Below are positions 26,050-35,155 of a stretch of DNA of 64,000 bases, piece after piece. The notes below the pieces were generated by a model that saw nothing but the letters and a program-made list of their open reading frames with translations, was not told the origin of the DNA and searched no databases. Source of the DNA: Candidatus Woesearchaeota archaeon (GTDB taxonomy: Archaea > Nanobdellota > Nanobdellia > Woesearchaeales > GCA-023898365); the NCBI GenBank assembly GCA_023898365.1, contig CP060219.1, positions 310,001-374,000 on the forward strand, given 5' to 3'. The position numbers and the translations under genes are program-made. The stretch's first letter is position 1. Every line of letters starts with the position of its first letter.

Positions 26050-28818
26050 CTAAAACCCTTCTGGAGGAAAAACAATAAATCCCTCACCTGATTGTGCTTG
26101 TGTAGGTAGCTTTTCATTGTGGATCATCGGTTTCTTTTTCTCCATCCCAAATCGCTCCATTTCTCTTTCCACATCTATTTCTATTGCTCTCAAATAACCT
26201 TCGCCCATATTCCAGTGCGGCATCGGATTACCAGGATTGCTATGCCGTTCCCACTCATAAAACGACGTTAAATATTCTTCACCACTGTACGGCAAAGTTT
26301 GCGGCAAACGCGAAGCAACAATATCACGCAAACGCCTCATAAACGGCGGCATGACTTCAGCTATGTCTACGACTGACCCATCGGGGCGCGTAATACCTTC
26401 GCGATCTTCCTCATAAAAATACGTCGGATCCTGAGCATTTTGTAACTTCGCAACCAAATCAGCAGGCAAAGGAGCCTTACGAACCTGATGCGTATAAGCA
26501 AAACCATCAACTTCATGAGGTGTGCGAAGCAACACAAACTTTCTCACCCCATCCGCATCAACTTCTTTGAAAGTAAAATCAACTCCTTCATGCAAACGCG
26601 CTTGCGAAGCAACATAACGAACAAAATCCTGCGTGCTCTGCTGATCACGACTATGAGAGGCGTTCACTAACAGTCGGTTCACTCCCCGCCTATGTGCCAA
26701 TTGAAGAAGGTTATGATAATTAAACTTATGCCATAGATAAGGTGTTCGATCACCTATAAAAGCCAAGGAGTGTGTTTGCAACGTAATAAGTTCTGACTCG
26801 GGTCCACCAACAGTTCCATCAAGAACTAACACGCGCCCATGTCCTGCAGCGTAGCCTTCAAAGAGAATGTTCTTCACAGAAGAGCCAACAAATTCATCTC
26901 CCTGATACAAATTAATATGAGGTAAATAAACACTAGGATCTAAACGAAAAACAAGTTGCGCAACACTTTCATCACAACCAGCACCTAAACAAGAAGCAGT
27001 CAAATCACAAACATCATCCAAAAAATCTTCATTTGTTTCAAAAACAATTCTATCAAATCTCTGTGAACCTTTCAATCGGTGTTTAATTCTTGTTAAAAAA
27101 TCAGCTGTGTGCGTTTCACCAAGTCTGTCTAACAAATTCGACTTGCCCCAACCTGCTTCCATTCGATAATATTTCGGAGGCGGAGGATGTCGATAAGTTC
27201 TCACTCTGATTAATTCATCAATCGCAGAACACAATTCTTCATCAGATAATGATCTAACTGGATCAAGAGAACTCTCAACTTGCATTTGACGAAACAACGA
27301 ACTCAGTACGGGGTTTGCAAATTCATCAAGTAAAGAAAATATTTTTGGTTTTGAAGTGATCAAGTAAGAACTCACCATGCTATCACCATCTAACCAATCA
27401 GGTAACAACTCAGAGAAAATAACTCTTCCAAAGCGATCTTTATGCAACAAGTGACCTTTGGCAACGGCACGTTTCATATCTCTGTGTGCTAAACCACCAT
27501 CATAAGCAGTTTTTTTTAATGGAAGAAGCATTTTTAACAAGAGTGCTTGCTGAGCAATAAATTGAATTGCAGTTTCACGAGCATCAACAAGATCGGTTGC
27601 TATGCGACCAGCCAATGTTTCAGTAACCGAGCGAGCAAGGAGTTGCAGCTCTCTACTACCCCTTTCAGCATCACGATGTTTTGCAACAACAGCGCCATAA
27701 CCGCCCTCGGGAAGATCTTCTCGCAATAATTCAAATGCTCGTCGTTCATCAACAAGAGGATGACGTTGTAAGATTGGCGCAGTAAAGAGTTTCGTTAAAT
27801 ATTGTTGATGACGCAAAGCACGAACATCGCCAATCGTTGATCCTTCTGAAAATGCTTTCTTAACCAGCGATATATACAGTGAAGCTCTTTGATCATCAGA
27901 AAATGCTGGTAGAGCAAAATGAAACCAACGGTCTTGTTCTTCTTCACTTAACTCTTCAAATGACTTTCCTTTCAAAACACCAACTAATTCGCCGAGAGCA
28001 ATATAGATTTCGGGAATTTCCAGTAATCTTTCTCGTAAAAACAGCTTTGAAATAAGATTAGTAACTCGTTCACTCAGATCAGGTCTTGAAGCGGTTCTAG
28101 CATAGTTGTAAAAAAAGAAAAACAAAGGATGAGAACCATAATTTTCTTTAAGAAGCCGTAAACCCAATTGATAGGATAGGCGAGCATCAGTTCTGTGTTT
28201 AGCACCAAAAAATTCTAAAGGTGCAAGCATCCCATAAGCACCAATGCCTTCTGGTCGCGAATTTTGAAAAATGAGTTTTTGATCAGCTTCTTGTTGTAAA
28301 ACATCCCTTAGCGAACGATAGTATTCTGCATAAAGAAAATGATAAAACATTGATGTTGCTTCTGAAATAAATGAAGGTTTTTCATCTAAAATTGTTGCAA
28401 TTGTTGAAAAATATCTGCCGGCAAGTCGCAAAACCTCGTGGTGATCATCCTCCATTGGGAGAAATCTTCCAAAAGAAAAAGGTTTATTCTGATTCGTTGT
28501 GACAGCAACTAATGCAACATCTTCTTCGAAAGTTTTCATAACTTTCAAAAATTCAAGACCGAATGCCACATACTCTTGCAAACGAGAAGCACCTTTTAAA
28601 ATTGCAAGTTCTTGATTGAAAAAAAAGAGTGTGCGTTCATTGTATTCATCAAATGAATCACCAATAATATCAATATCTCTAAAAGAAGGGTTTGCAAAGG
28701 ATTCTATCTCAGCCAACGTTTGTTGCCAAAAATCCTCATCAGGATGCATTTTAGCAGTTCTTGCAAAGTTTGGCATTTCAAGCCGTTCAAAATCCGCAAC
28801 GATTTGGTCAAGTGTCAT
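26050..28818 (-). CDS. Large unknown protein, paralogue B of the tandem family
   Basis: 922 residues. A helical N-terminal region (1 to about 590) precedes the shared module (about 595-890): DDVCDLTASC, LPHINLYQGDEFVGSSVKNI, VLVLDGTVGGPESE, LLVNASHSRDQQSTQDFVRY, EYLTSFYEWER, NPGNPMPHWNMGEG. A tail of about 35 residues follows. It is very close to paralogue D in the module but unlike it in the N terminus and length. Gaps are 30 bp to C and 6 bp to A. No known family, signal peptide or membrane segment. Confidence 0.8.
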   Translation of the reverse strand: MTLDQIVADFERLEMPNFARTAKMHPDEDFWQQTLAEIESFANPSFRDIDIIGDSFDEYNERTLFFFNQELAILKGASRLQEYVAFGLEFLKVMKTFEEDVALVAVTTNQNKPFSFGRFLPMEDDHHEVLRLAGRYFSTIATILDEKPSFISEATSMFYHFLYAEYYRSLRDVLQQEADQKLIFQNSRPEGIGAYGMLAPLEFFGAKHRTDARLSYQLGLRLLKENYGSHPLFFFFYNYARTASRPDLSERVTNLISKLFLRERLLEIPEIYIALGELVGVLKGKSFEELSEEEQDRWFHFALPAFSDDQRASLYISLVKKAFSEGSTIGDVRALRHQQYLTKLFTAPILQRHPLVDERRAFELLREDLPEGGYGAVVAKHRDAERGSRELQLLARSVTETLAGRIATDLVDARETAIQFIAQQALLLKMLLPLKKTAYDGGLAHRDMKRAVAKGHLLHKDRFGRVIFSELLPDWLDGDSMVSSYLITSKPKIFSLLDEFANPVLSSLFRQMQVESSLDPVRSLSDEELCSAIDELIRVRTYRHPPPPKYYRMEAGWGKSNLLDRLGETHTADFLTRIKHRLKGSQRFDRIVFETNEDFLDDVCDLTASCLGAGCDESVAQLVFRLDPSVYLPHINLYQGDEFVGSSVKNILFEGYAAGHGRVLVLDGTVGGPESELITLQTHSLAFIGDRTPYLWHKFNYHNLLQLAHRRGVNRLLVNASHSRDQQSTQDFVRYVASQARLHEGVDFTFKEVDADGVRKFVLLRTPHEVDGFAYTHQVRKAPLPADLVAKLQNAQDPTYFYEEDREGITRPDGSVVDIAEVMPPFMRRLRDIVASRLPQTLPYSGEEYLTSFYEWERHSNPGNPMPHWNMGEGYLRAIEIDVEREMERFGMEKKKPMIHNEKLPTQAQSGEGFIVFPPEGF

Positions 28819-28848
28819 GGTAATTTATTATTTTCAAAGCCAGCGTGA

Positions 28849-30972
28849 TTAGAATGGTAAGTCTTCACCATCATAATCACCTAATTCCGTTTTTAAACCC
28901 ATTCTTCTCATTTCTTTCTGCACATCTATTTCAAGAGCGCAAATGGCCCCTCGTCCTTTTGTCCACTGGTGCTGACCGCCAATCACCTTCTCGTCTTGTT
29001 CACTTTCGTGTTGGAAAAAAGAGTCTAAATATAAAAGTCGATCAGAGTGTAGTTTTCCTTTCAGTTGAGGATACTTTTCTATCAAGTAAGATTTGTAGTC
29101 TTCAGGACCAATTACTTCAACATGGTGCGTATAGCGAGGCGCGTCTCCTGAAAAGCGCATACCTTGGACCAGTATTTGAGAGCCTTTTCTCTGAATTTTT
29201 AATTCTGTTGAACCATTTTCTAATTGTGAAGCAACATAACGAACAAATTCATGAGGGGAGTCTTGCCCTGGCGAATGATGTGTGTTTAGCAGGAGCGCGG
29301 AGTAACCTAAGCTGTGTGCTAATAATAGTAAGGCACGATAATTTTCCTTCATCCAAGTCTCTTTTGAAAACAACGTGTCTGCAGCTTTTCCTGCAATACA
29401 ACCATCTAATAACAGTCCCTGTTTAACAGCAGATGCGTCATCTTCATCAAGTCGTCTGCTTGTTACTTCTGCAAGAATATTTTTAACACCTCCTCCAATT
29501 GAACCGCCAATAGTTATTAAATCAAGATGAAGTAAATGTGTGCGTGGATGTAAGAGATAGAGCAATTGTGCATGGGTATTTATACCACCTTTGGAAAGAC
29601 AAGAATCGGTCACATCACAAACACATCTAAGAGCATTAGTTTCAACTTTGAATTCTGTTTCCCTAACTCCTTGATAAGGCGTACCATACCTAGAAAAAGT
29701 TACTTGATGATAATAGTCTATTGTTCGTGAGAGCCAATCATCAATTGCTTCATAACCCCAAAAAGGACTCATATCTCTTTGTGAAGTTCTAAGTTGATCT
29801 TGGTGGTTTTTTCTTCTATTTGAAGGATTTTTTCGACGAACATCAAGCTCTCTTGCAACTGATCGCAATTGCGTAAAACGATCTTTTACAAATATGTGAA
29901 CATCTCGCATTACTCGAATTATTTTTGCTGGATGGGGTGCTGAGTCTTCCTGATTCGGCAATGAAGAAAAAATTTCAAGCTCGCCCTCCAAATCGCCCTC
30001 TTCATGAGTTTCAATGAATTTTTGTGGATCATCAAAAAATTGTTTCATTTCAGGGTGATCAGGTCTGTACAGCTGAGATAAAAAACCTAAAAGATTAGTT
30101 TCCTCGAGAAAATGTTGCAAAGAAGTCAAGTCTTTTCGTGAAAAAAGAAGCTGCACGTCATCAAGGTCTTCAGTTAAACAAGGTAGCATAAATCTATGAT
30201 GACCTCTGAGGAATGGCCAGAAACGATAAAGGTTTTCTTCAGAAAAAGAAAATTCTTTATCTAACAAACGTCTAGCATCGCGTGCAGTATCAAAGGGAAC
30301 ATCTTTAAAGTCATCCCAAGGCTCATCTAAAGAAGAAAAATGTTCCAACAACCCCTCTCTAAAAGGATTTCTTTCTCCAAGAAAAGCAAACTGTAAGCGT
30401 AAAGAATCATGATAATCACTGAGCATATCTGTTAGAAGTACAGGTAACTTCCGACCTGACTTCTTTTTAAGTGCCTTTCTTTGACGTTGCATGGAATAAA
30501 TGTACAACAATTCACCTAAAAAAAACAAATAGTCGTTGAATATCTTTGCAGAATCATTCTCTGAAGTGGACAATTTTATCAGATGTTCTCTACCTGGTCG
30601 TAAGTTGATCCTTGGTGGAGGGCTTTCTTCATCAGAAAGATCATACGATCTATCCAAAAAAATTTCAAACAAAGCAGCTTCATCTACAACATCATTTAAT
30701 TGAGAGGGTGCTAGACGAGCACGAGGAGAAGAGGGATCTTGTGAGAGTAAAAGTATTCTGCTTAAATAGTTCTTTTGTTTTCCAAGACGCTCGGCGTATA
30801 ATTGTGAAGAACGAACACCATCGCTGTGCTGGTAAAGGTCTAACTTTTCAGGTTCACTAACTAATGATTCGAAGTGTGCAGTAGGATTACTAGTGATCAG
30901 TCGGATTTCTTCTTCAATTTTCCTAATGGCGTCTTCGAGCTTCTCCCTTCGTTCGCGAATTTTTGAGGTCAT
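28849..30972 (-). CDS. Large unknown protein, paralogue C of the tandem family
   Basis: 707 residues from the ATG at 30972, which is preferred over the upstream TTG at 30984 because its first 11 codons match the start of paralogue D at DNA level. The N terminus is a charged coiled coil (MTSKIRERREKLE), then a helical region. The shared module (about 440-695) is the most diverged of the four: CDVTDSC, LLHLDLITIGGSIGGGVKNI, LLLDGCIAGKAAD, LLLNTHHSPGQDSPHEFVRY, YLDSFFQHE. The NP-NP-PHW segment has become a QHQWTKGRGA segment. It begins 4 bp after the stop of D. Function unknown. Confidence 0.8.
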   Translation of the reverse strand: MTSKIRERREKLEDAIRKIEEEIRLITSNPTAHFESLVSEPEKLDLYQHSDGVRSSQLYAERLGKQKNYLSRILLLSQDPSSPRARLAPSQLNDVVDEAALFEIFLDRSYDLSDEESPPPRINLRPGREHLIKLSTSENDSAKIFNDYLFFLGELLYIYSMQRQRKALKKKSGRKLPVLLTDMLSDYHDSLRLQFAFLGERNPFREGLLEHFSSLDEPWDDFKDVPFDTARDARRLLDKEFSFSEENLYRFWPFLRGHHRFMLPCLTEDLDDVQLLFSRKDLTSLQHFLEETNLLGFLSQLYRPDHPEMKQFFDDPQKFIETHEEGDLEGELEIFSSLPNQEDSAPHPAKIIRVMRDVHIFVKDRFTQLRSVARELDVRRKNPSNRRKNHQDQLRTSQRDMSPFWGYEAIDDWLSRTIDYYHQVTFSRYGTPYQGVRETEFKVETNALRCVCDVTDSCLSKGGINTHAQLLYLLHPRTHLLHLDLITIGGSIGGGVKNILAEVTSRRLDEDDASAVKQGLLLDGCIAGKAADTLFSKETWMKENYRALLLLAHSLGYSALLLNTHHSPGQDSPHEFVRYVASQLENGSTELKIQRKGSQILVQGMRFSGDAPRYTHHVEVIGPEDYKSYLIEKYPQLKGKLHSDRLLYLDSFFQHESEQDEKVIGGQHQWTKGRGAICALEIDVQKEMRRMGLKTELGDYDGEDLPF
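30941..30972 (-). repeat. 32-bp identity at the start of paralogue C (copy 1)
   Basis: This stretch, covering the start codon and the first ten codons of paralogue C, is identical base for base to 33006-33037 at the start of paralogue D. The match stops abruptly at the ATG on one side and at codon 11 on the other. Confidence 0.85.
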
Positions 30973-30976
30973 TTCT

Positions 30977-33037
30977 TCAATCAATCACCTCATCATTCGT
31001 TGCAGTTCCACCCCAATCAAGGTCTTTCAAAGACTCAGGGTCGGAATTCCAATTATCATAATAATTAGTTTCTTTTTGGGAAAGTTCAACAGGAGGACCT
31101 GGATCATCTTCTAAGTATTTAGAATACGTATCGCCCATTTCAAATCTACGTTTCGTTCTCTCAAATTTAATTCGTTTTTCTGTCAGAGAAGTAAAAACCA
31201 TACCTGCAACAGTAACTTCCAACCCAGTCATTAAACCTTCGCCTTGATTCCAATGAGGCGTCGGATTTTTAGGATTGACGGTCTTTTCCCATTCATAAAA
31301 AGAGGTCAAGTATTGTCGCCCATCATATGGTGTTGCAGCATCACCAAACATTTTTTTGCTCTCGGCGTTAATCTGATCAATTACTTTAGTAAAATCTTGA
31401 GTGACTTTCTTTCTAACACGGTGTGTGTGAGTCAAACCTGTTGTTTCATCAGAATTTAAACCTCTAAACAATCTGAATTCTCGAACTCTTCCTTTTCGCT
31501 CAAAAGAATAATCCGATCCGTCTTGCAAACCAATCTGTTCAGCCACATAACGAACAAAATCATGTGTACTCTGCTGATCGCGACTATGAGAGGTGTTAAA
31601 TATAATTCTGGAGTAACCGTTTTTTTGCGCAAACAACACAAGCGATCTGAAATTAAGATCAAACCATTGTTCTCTAAATTCATTACCAGAATAATGAATC
31701 ATGTCAGCTTCCAAACCTCCAACACAACCATCATGAACAAGAACTTTTCCAGAAGAATCTTCTCCTTCAAACACTATGTGCTTTAAAGAAGATCCTGCAA
31801 ACAATCTATGATCAAAGAATGACTGGTGCAAGTATTGCCTTTCCATTTGATAGAGATTAACATGGAAAATATGTGTAGAAGGATCCAAACGATAGAGTAA
31901 CTGGGCAACAGTTTCATTTCCCATACTTGAAAAACAAGAAGCGGTCAAATCACACACATCATCAAGAACATCAAGATTATGTTCAAACCGCACTCCATTA
32001 AATTTTCTTGTAGCACCTAAAGATTTCTCCAATCTTAACAAATAATCATAAAAGACCACGACTTGATCATAGCGATCTTGAAATTGAGGATTCTGAGCAT
32101 CATGCCGTTCTCCTTTTGAAGAAATACGACCTAATCTTTTTCCAACGTAAGCTCTTATGGTTTGAACAAGTTCTGCAACTTTTTTTGATCGAAAATCATT
32201 AACATAATTTGTATGACCCACTTCCTTTACTGCTTTAACTAACTTAACTAGGGGCCACAGATATTGTTGTCGTGGCGAAAGAGGTTTAGCTGGCCAAGCA
32301 TCTGCCAAAACCCTACAAGCATTCACTAAATCAACTAATTCTCTACCTGGAAAAGCAGGACTGGCAAACAAGTTAAAATCAGAATCGTCTTCTTTCAAAT
32401 CATCTATAGAAAATACTTCTAATTGTCGAGGTTCCTCTGGATCCTCCTTGATAGGATCTTTAATGACAAACGACATGTTTACCTTATCAAAAGATTTTTT
32501 TGCAAACACAACTTCAGCATAGTATTCAAATATCTTCTTCAATAACGTCCTACCTTGAAACAAGGGGCCAGATCTTGATTTCACAAGAGTGGCAAAAGGC
32601 CTCTCATCAATTTCCCCTACATCCTCAGAGAAAGCAATCTCTGCAGGAGTTCTAAAATTTACTAAATCTGCATCAGACCATTGAAAAATTGGCAACAAAG
32701 GTTCATTCCAAAAATTTACCAATGGATACTTAAAAGAAGACTTGAACTCATGAAAAATCTTAGCAAGAGCTTGATAGTTTGGATCCTCACCAACCACACC
32801 AAATTGATCAGGTTTTGGTTCTTCAACATTCTCAAATTGATGAAGATTTTCTCTATCTAAAACTACTTCAAGCACAGGTTTCATATCAGCAACAGGATGT
32901 TCTCCAGGTTCTGCAGTTTCTGCTCGTTTTAAGAAAGCAATTTTCTCCCGTAAAAGAGAAGTATCGCGACCTTTAGCCCAATCACTAGCTAGAATCTCCT
33001 CAAGTTTCTCCCTTCGTTCGCGAATTTTTGAGGTCAT
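30977..33037 (-). CDS. Large unknown protein, paralogue D, first gene of the tandem family operon
   Basis: 686 residues. N-terminal coiled coil MTSKIRERREKLEEILASDW, then a helical region to about 345, the shared module at about 350-612 (VCDLTASC with C362/C368, FHVNLYQ, GSSLKHIVFEG, VHDGCVGGLEAD, NTSHSRDQQS with H484, DFVRYVAEQ, YLTSFYEWEK, NPKNPTPHWNQGEG), and an acidic Gly/Asp-rich tail. Invariant Cys368 and His484 with Asp/Glu493 could form a catalytic set; this is a hypothesis. A TATA box lies about 55 nt upstream. It is transcribed with C, B and A. Confidence 0.8.
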   Translation of the reverse strand: MTSKIRERREKLEEILASDWAKGRDTSLLREKIAFLKRAETAEPGEHPVADMKPVLEVVLDRENLHQFENVEEPKPDQFGVVGEDPNYQALAKIFHEFKSSFKYPLVNFWNEPLLPIFQWSDADLVNFRTPAEIAFSEDVGEIDERPFATLVKSRSGPLFQGRTLLKKIFEYYAEVVFAKKSFDKVNMSFVIKDPIKEDPEEPRQLEVFSIDDLKEDDSDFNLFASPAFPGRELVDLVNACRVLADAWPAKPLSPRQQYLWPLVKLVKAVKEVGHTNYVNDFRSKKVAELVQTIRAYVGKRLGRISSKGERHDAQNPQFQDRYDQVVVFYDYLLRLEKSLGATRKFNGVRFEHNLDVLDDVCDLTASCFSSMGNETVAQLLYRLDPSTHIFHVNLYQMERQYLHQSFFDHRLFAGSSLKHIVFEGEDSSGKVLVHDGCVGGLEADMIHYSGNEFREQWFDLNFRSLVLFAQKNGYSRIIFNTSHSRDQQSTHDFVRYVAEQIGLQDGSDYSFERKGRVREFRLFRGLNSDETTGLTHTHRVRKKVTQDFTKVIDQINAESKKMFGDAATPYDGRQYLTSFYEWEKTVNPKNPTPHWNQGEGLMTGLEVTVAGMVFTSLTEKRIKFERTKRRFEMGDTYSKYLEDDPGPPVELSQKETNYYDNWNSDPESLKDLDWGGTATNDEVID
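33006..33037 (-). repeat. 32-bp identity at the start of paralogue D (copy 2)
   Basis: Identical to 30941-30972. Beyond it the two genes share only protein-level similarity, so the match is far better preserved than the rest of the genes. Confidence 0.85.
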
Positions 33038-33087
33038 AGTCTTACAGCTAGGAATTCGAGCCTTTTGGACTATACATAAAGGGTTTC

Positions 33088-33100
33088 ACACTTATAAATC
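33088..33100 (-). promoter_or_regulatory. Promoter of the four-paralogue operon
   Basis: Minus-strand GATTTATAAGTG (about 33089-33100) is the best TATA box in the 176-bp gap between the BCP stop and the ATG of paralogue D. It gives a leader of about 25-30 nt. A second AT-rich element (CTATATAGAGG) lies about 25 bp further upstream. Nothing else was seen in this gap. Confidence 0.45.
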
Positions 33101-33213
33101 TTACTATTTTTACCTCTATATAGTGGTATCAAATGAGAAAAACACTAAATATTTCCTTTCAACACAACAAACTTAATTAATTTCCATATAGAAAATAATT
33201 AAAACAAAAAAAA

Positions 33214-33681
33214 TTAGCCTTGGAGCTCAAGTAACTTTTTCTTAACCAAAGCAGCATGGCCTTTTGCTTTGACTGCCTTCCACCAGTGCACAACCTTGCC
33301 AGAAGGGTCAATAATCACAGTCGAACGTTTAACGCCGTTAAACATCCGTCCGTACAACATTTTCTTTCCCCAAGCACCATAGTTTTCCATCATGTGCGCA
33401 TCGGGATCGGATAATAATCGCACTTTCAAATTATACTTTTCACGAAATTTTTGGTGCGATGCTGAGGAATCTTTGCTGACACCAAGAACAGTAGCACCTA
33501 TTTTCTCAAAACCTGCAAACTCATCAGTAAATTCGCACGCCTCTACTGTGCACCCGGGCGTATTGTCCTTTGGATAGAAATAAATCACCACCCATTTGCC
33601 TAGATAATCCTTCAAGGACACGTTTTTCTCATCCGTATCGCGTAATGTAAAGGCAGGAGCCTTTTTTCCAACCAATTCCAT
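33214..33681 (-). CDS. bcp: Peroxiredoxin, BCP/PrxQ type
   Basis: 155 residues of the AhpC/TSA fold. The peroxidatic Cys44 is in YPKDNTPGCTVEACEF and a second Cys49 in the same helix acts as the resolving residue, the PrxQ arrangement. It reduces hydrogen peroxide and organic peroxides with a thioredoxin-like donor in the cytoplasm. It is the last gene of the PerR - AhpC - superoxide reductase - BCP series; a T-rich stretch follows the stop. Confidence 0.95.
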   Translation of the reverse strand: MELVGKKAPAFTLRDTDEKNVSLKDYLGKWVVIYFYPKDNTPGCTVEACEFTDEFAGFEKIGATVLGVSKDSSASHQKFREKYNLKVRLLSDPDAHMMENYGAWGKKMLYGRMFNGVKRSTVIIDPSGKVVHWWKAVKAKGHAALVKKKLLELQG

Positions 33682-33712
33682 AATTCACCTCAAAAAATAA
33701 TAAAAAAATAAA

Positions 33713-34075
33713 TTACTTCTTATTTACCCACAGTCCGTGTAAATTACAGTAGGCACGCACTTTGACATCGCTTGCATCTAAAACAAGAAACTCAGCTTTA
33801 GGCGCATCGCCTGGCGTTAACTTCTGCGTTAAGACTTGAGAACCTGCTAAGACCTGAATAAAGCCAATGTAATGATCTTCATCCATGGGATGAGGAATAG
33901 AGCCAACATTAACAATGACTTTGTTTCCTTCAATTTCCACAATGGGCACGTGCTTTTCTTTACCTTCATCTTTTAAGAAGATTTCAGGCAAATTTCTCCA
34001 GGATGCATCTGCAAGAGTTTCTCCATCAAATAATTCTACAACAACTTTACTTTCTTTATGTTGATATATGTCCAT
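33713..34075 (-). CDS. Superoxide reductase (neelaredoxin type)
   Basis: 120 residues forming the one-iron SOR domain without a desulforedoxin N-terminal domain. The Fe(His)4Cys centre is visible: EKHVP (Glu40, His42), HPMDEDHYI (His62, His68) and YCNLHGLW (Cys110, His113). It reduces superoxide to hydrogen peroxide, which the adjacent peroxiredoxins remove. The ATG at 34075, preceded by GAGGT, is chosen over upstream in-frame Met codons inside the AhpC gene. It lies 10 bp after ahpC. Confidence 0.95.
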   Translation of the reverse strand: MDIYQHKESKVVVELFDGETLADASWRNLPEIFLKDEGKEKHVPIVEIEGNKVIVNVGSIPHPMDEDHYIGFIQVLAGSQVLTQKLTPGDAPKAEFLVLDASDVKVRAYCNLHGLWVNKK

Positions 34076-34085
34076 TGTTATTACC

Positions 34086-34646
34086 TCAAATTTTTCCAAC
34101 CAAGTCAAGTCCTGGTTTTAATGTCTTACCACCTGGCGTCCAGCTTGCAGGACAGACTTCGCCGCCATGAGCTGCAACGTATTGTGCTGCTTGCAATTTA
34201 CGAACAAGTTCAGCTGCGCTTCGACCGATAGAATTATCATGTAGTTCGTAGGCCTTTAGTATGCCGTCAGGATCAATAATGAATGTTCCGCGAAGGCTCA
34301 AACCTTCTTCTTCAATCATCGTGCCATACGCTCTGCAAATCTTTCCTGTTGGGTCTGCAACCATGGGAAAGGTTATTTTCTTAATCGTGTCCGATTCATC
34401 ATGCCATGCTTTGTGAACAAAGGCAGTGTCTGTTGAGACGCTTAGAACTTCAACATTCATTTTCTTAAGCGCTTCATAATGATCGGCCATTTCGCCAAGT
34501 TCCGTTGGACAGACAAAGGTGAAATCAGCAGGGTAGAAGAACAACACCGTCCACTTCCCAGCGTAATCTTTCAGATTGACTTTCTTTATCTCGCCACCAA
34601 CAAATGCGTCAGCAGAGAACTCTGGTGCTTTTTCATTTATTTTCAT
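34086..34646 (-). CDS. ahpC: Alkyl hydroperoxide reductase AhpC (typical 2-Cys peroxiredoxin)
   Basis: 186 residues, the usual AhpC length. Peroxidatic Cys46 is in DFTFVCPTEL and the resolving cysteine in GGEVCPASW near the C terminus (about 165). It acts as a decameric peroxidase. Its start overlaps the stop of the Fur/PerR gene by 4 bp, so regulator and enzyme are translated together. Confidence 0.95.
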   Translation of the reverse strand: MKINEKAPEFSADAFVGGEIKKVNLKDYAGKWTVLFFYPADFTFVCPTELGEMADHYEALKKMNVEVLSVSTDTAFVHKAWHDESDTIKKITFPMVADPTGKICRAYGTMIEEEGLSLRGTFIIDPDGILKAYELHDNSIGRSAAELVRKLQAAQYVAAHGGEVCPASWTPGGKTLKPGLDLVGKI

Positions 34647-35017
34647 TTTTTCATACCTCCTTTGGCGCCAACACGACAGATAATGTCGACATGTGTTGGC
34701 TCAATTCCTTTTTGTTTCAACGAGTCAAATAGGGTGCGCATGAGCGCGGAATCAAGTTCGTCAACAATAACGCCCTGCTCATCGATAATATGAATGTGCG
34801 GCTCTACAATCGCATCAAAATGTAATTGATCATGAAGGGAAAACTGTGATAATTCGCCTTGCGCAACAAGCTTATGCAAATTGCGATAGACGGTGGCGCG
34901 GGTAATCGTTGGGACTTCTTTGACAACTGCGAGAAACACTTCTTCTGCTGTTGGGTGCGAGGTAACAGACGCCACATAGGACAAGATTTTTTGGTTTTGA
35001 ATTGTTTGTCGTTCCAT
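34643..35017 (-). CDS. perR: Fur/PerR family peroxide-responsive repressor
   Basis: 124 residues with a winged helix at about 20-65 (HPTAEEVF, ITRATVYRNLHKLVAQGEL) and a short dimerisation/metal region (HFDAIVEPHIHIIDEQG). The structural CxxC pairs of classical Fur/PerR are absent; only one Cys remains near the C terminus. It heads the operon of peroxide- and superoxide-detoxifying enzymes. A palindrome at the promoter suggests autoregulation by metal-catalysed oxidation or metal binding. Confidence 0.85.
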   Translation of the reverse strand: MERQTIQNQKILSYVASVTSHPTAEEVFLAVVKEVPTITRATVYRNLHKLVAQGELSQFSLHDQLHFDAIVEPHIHIIDEQGVIVDELDSALMRTLFDSLKQKGIEPTHVDIICRVGAKGGMKK

Positions 35018-35022
35018 CTTAT

Positions 35023-35034
35023 TAATAATTATTA
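35023..35034. promoter_or_regulatory. Putative PerR operator at the transcription start
   Basis: A perfect 12-bp palindrome TAATAATTATTA lies 6 bp upstream of the perR ATG. It is about 26 nt downstream of a TATA box (CTATATAAAAC, 35054-35064 on the minus strand), i.e. on the predicted start site. AT-rich palindromes of this kind are typical Fur/PerR boxes. Binding is inferred. Confidence 0.5.
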
Positions 35035-35155
35035 TTATTTAGAAATCATTATTGTTTTATATAGTTTTCGCATTATTTCGCAGTTATTAAAAAAACGAAA
35101 CTAAGCAGCCCAAAAGATTTATATAACTGCCCTGCTTGTGTTACCATCGATAAGT

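Noticed and set aside
22585..33037. GNAT acetyltransferase fold for the paralogue module (VLVLDG..GG, LLxLAxxxG, N..)
   Set aside because: The acetyl-CoA R/QxxGxG/A loop is absent in all four proteins, so the resemblance was not strong enough to name.
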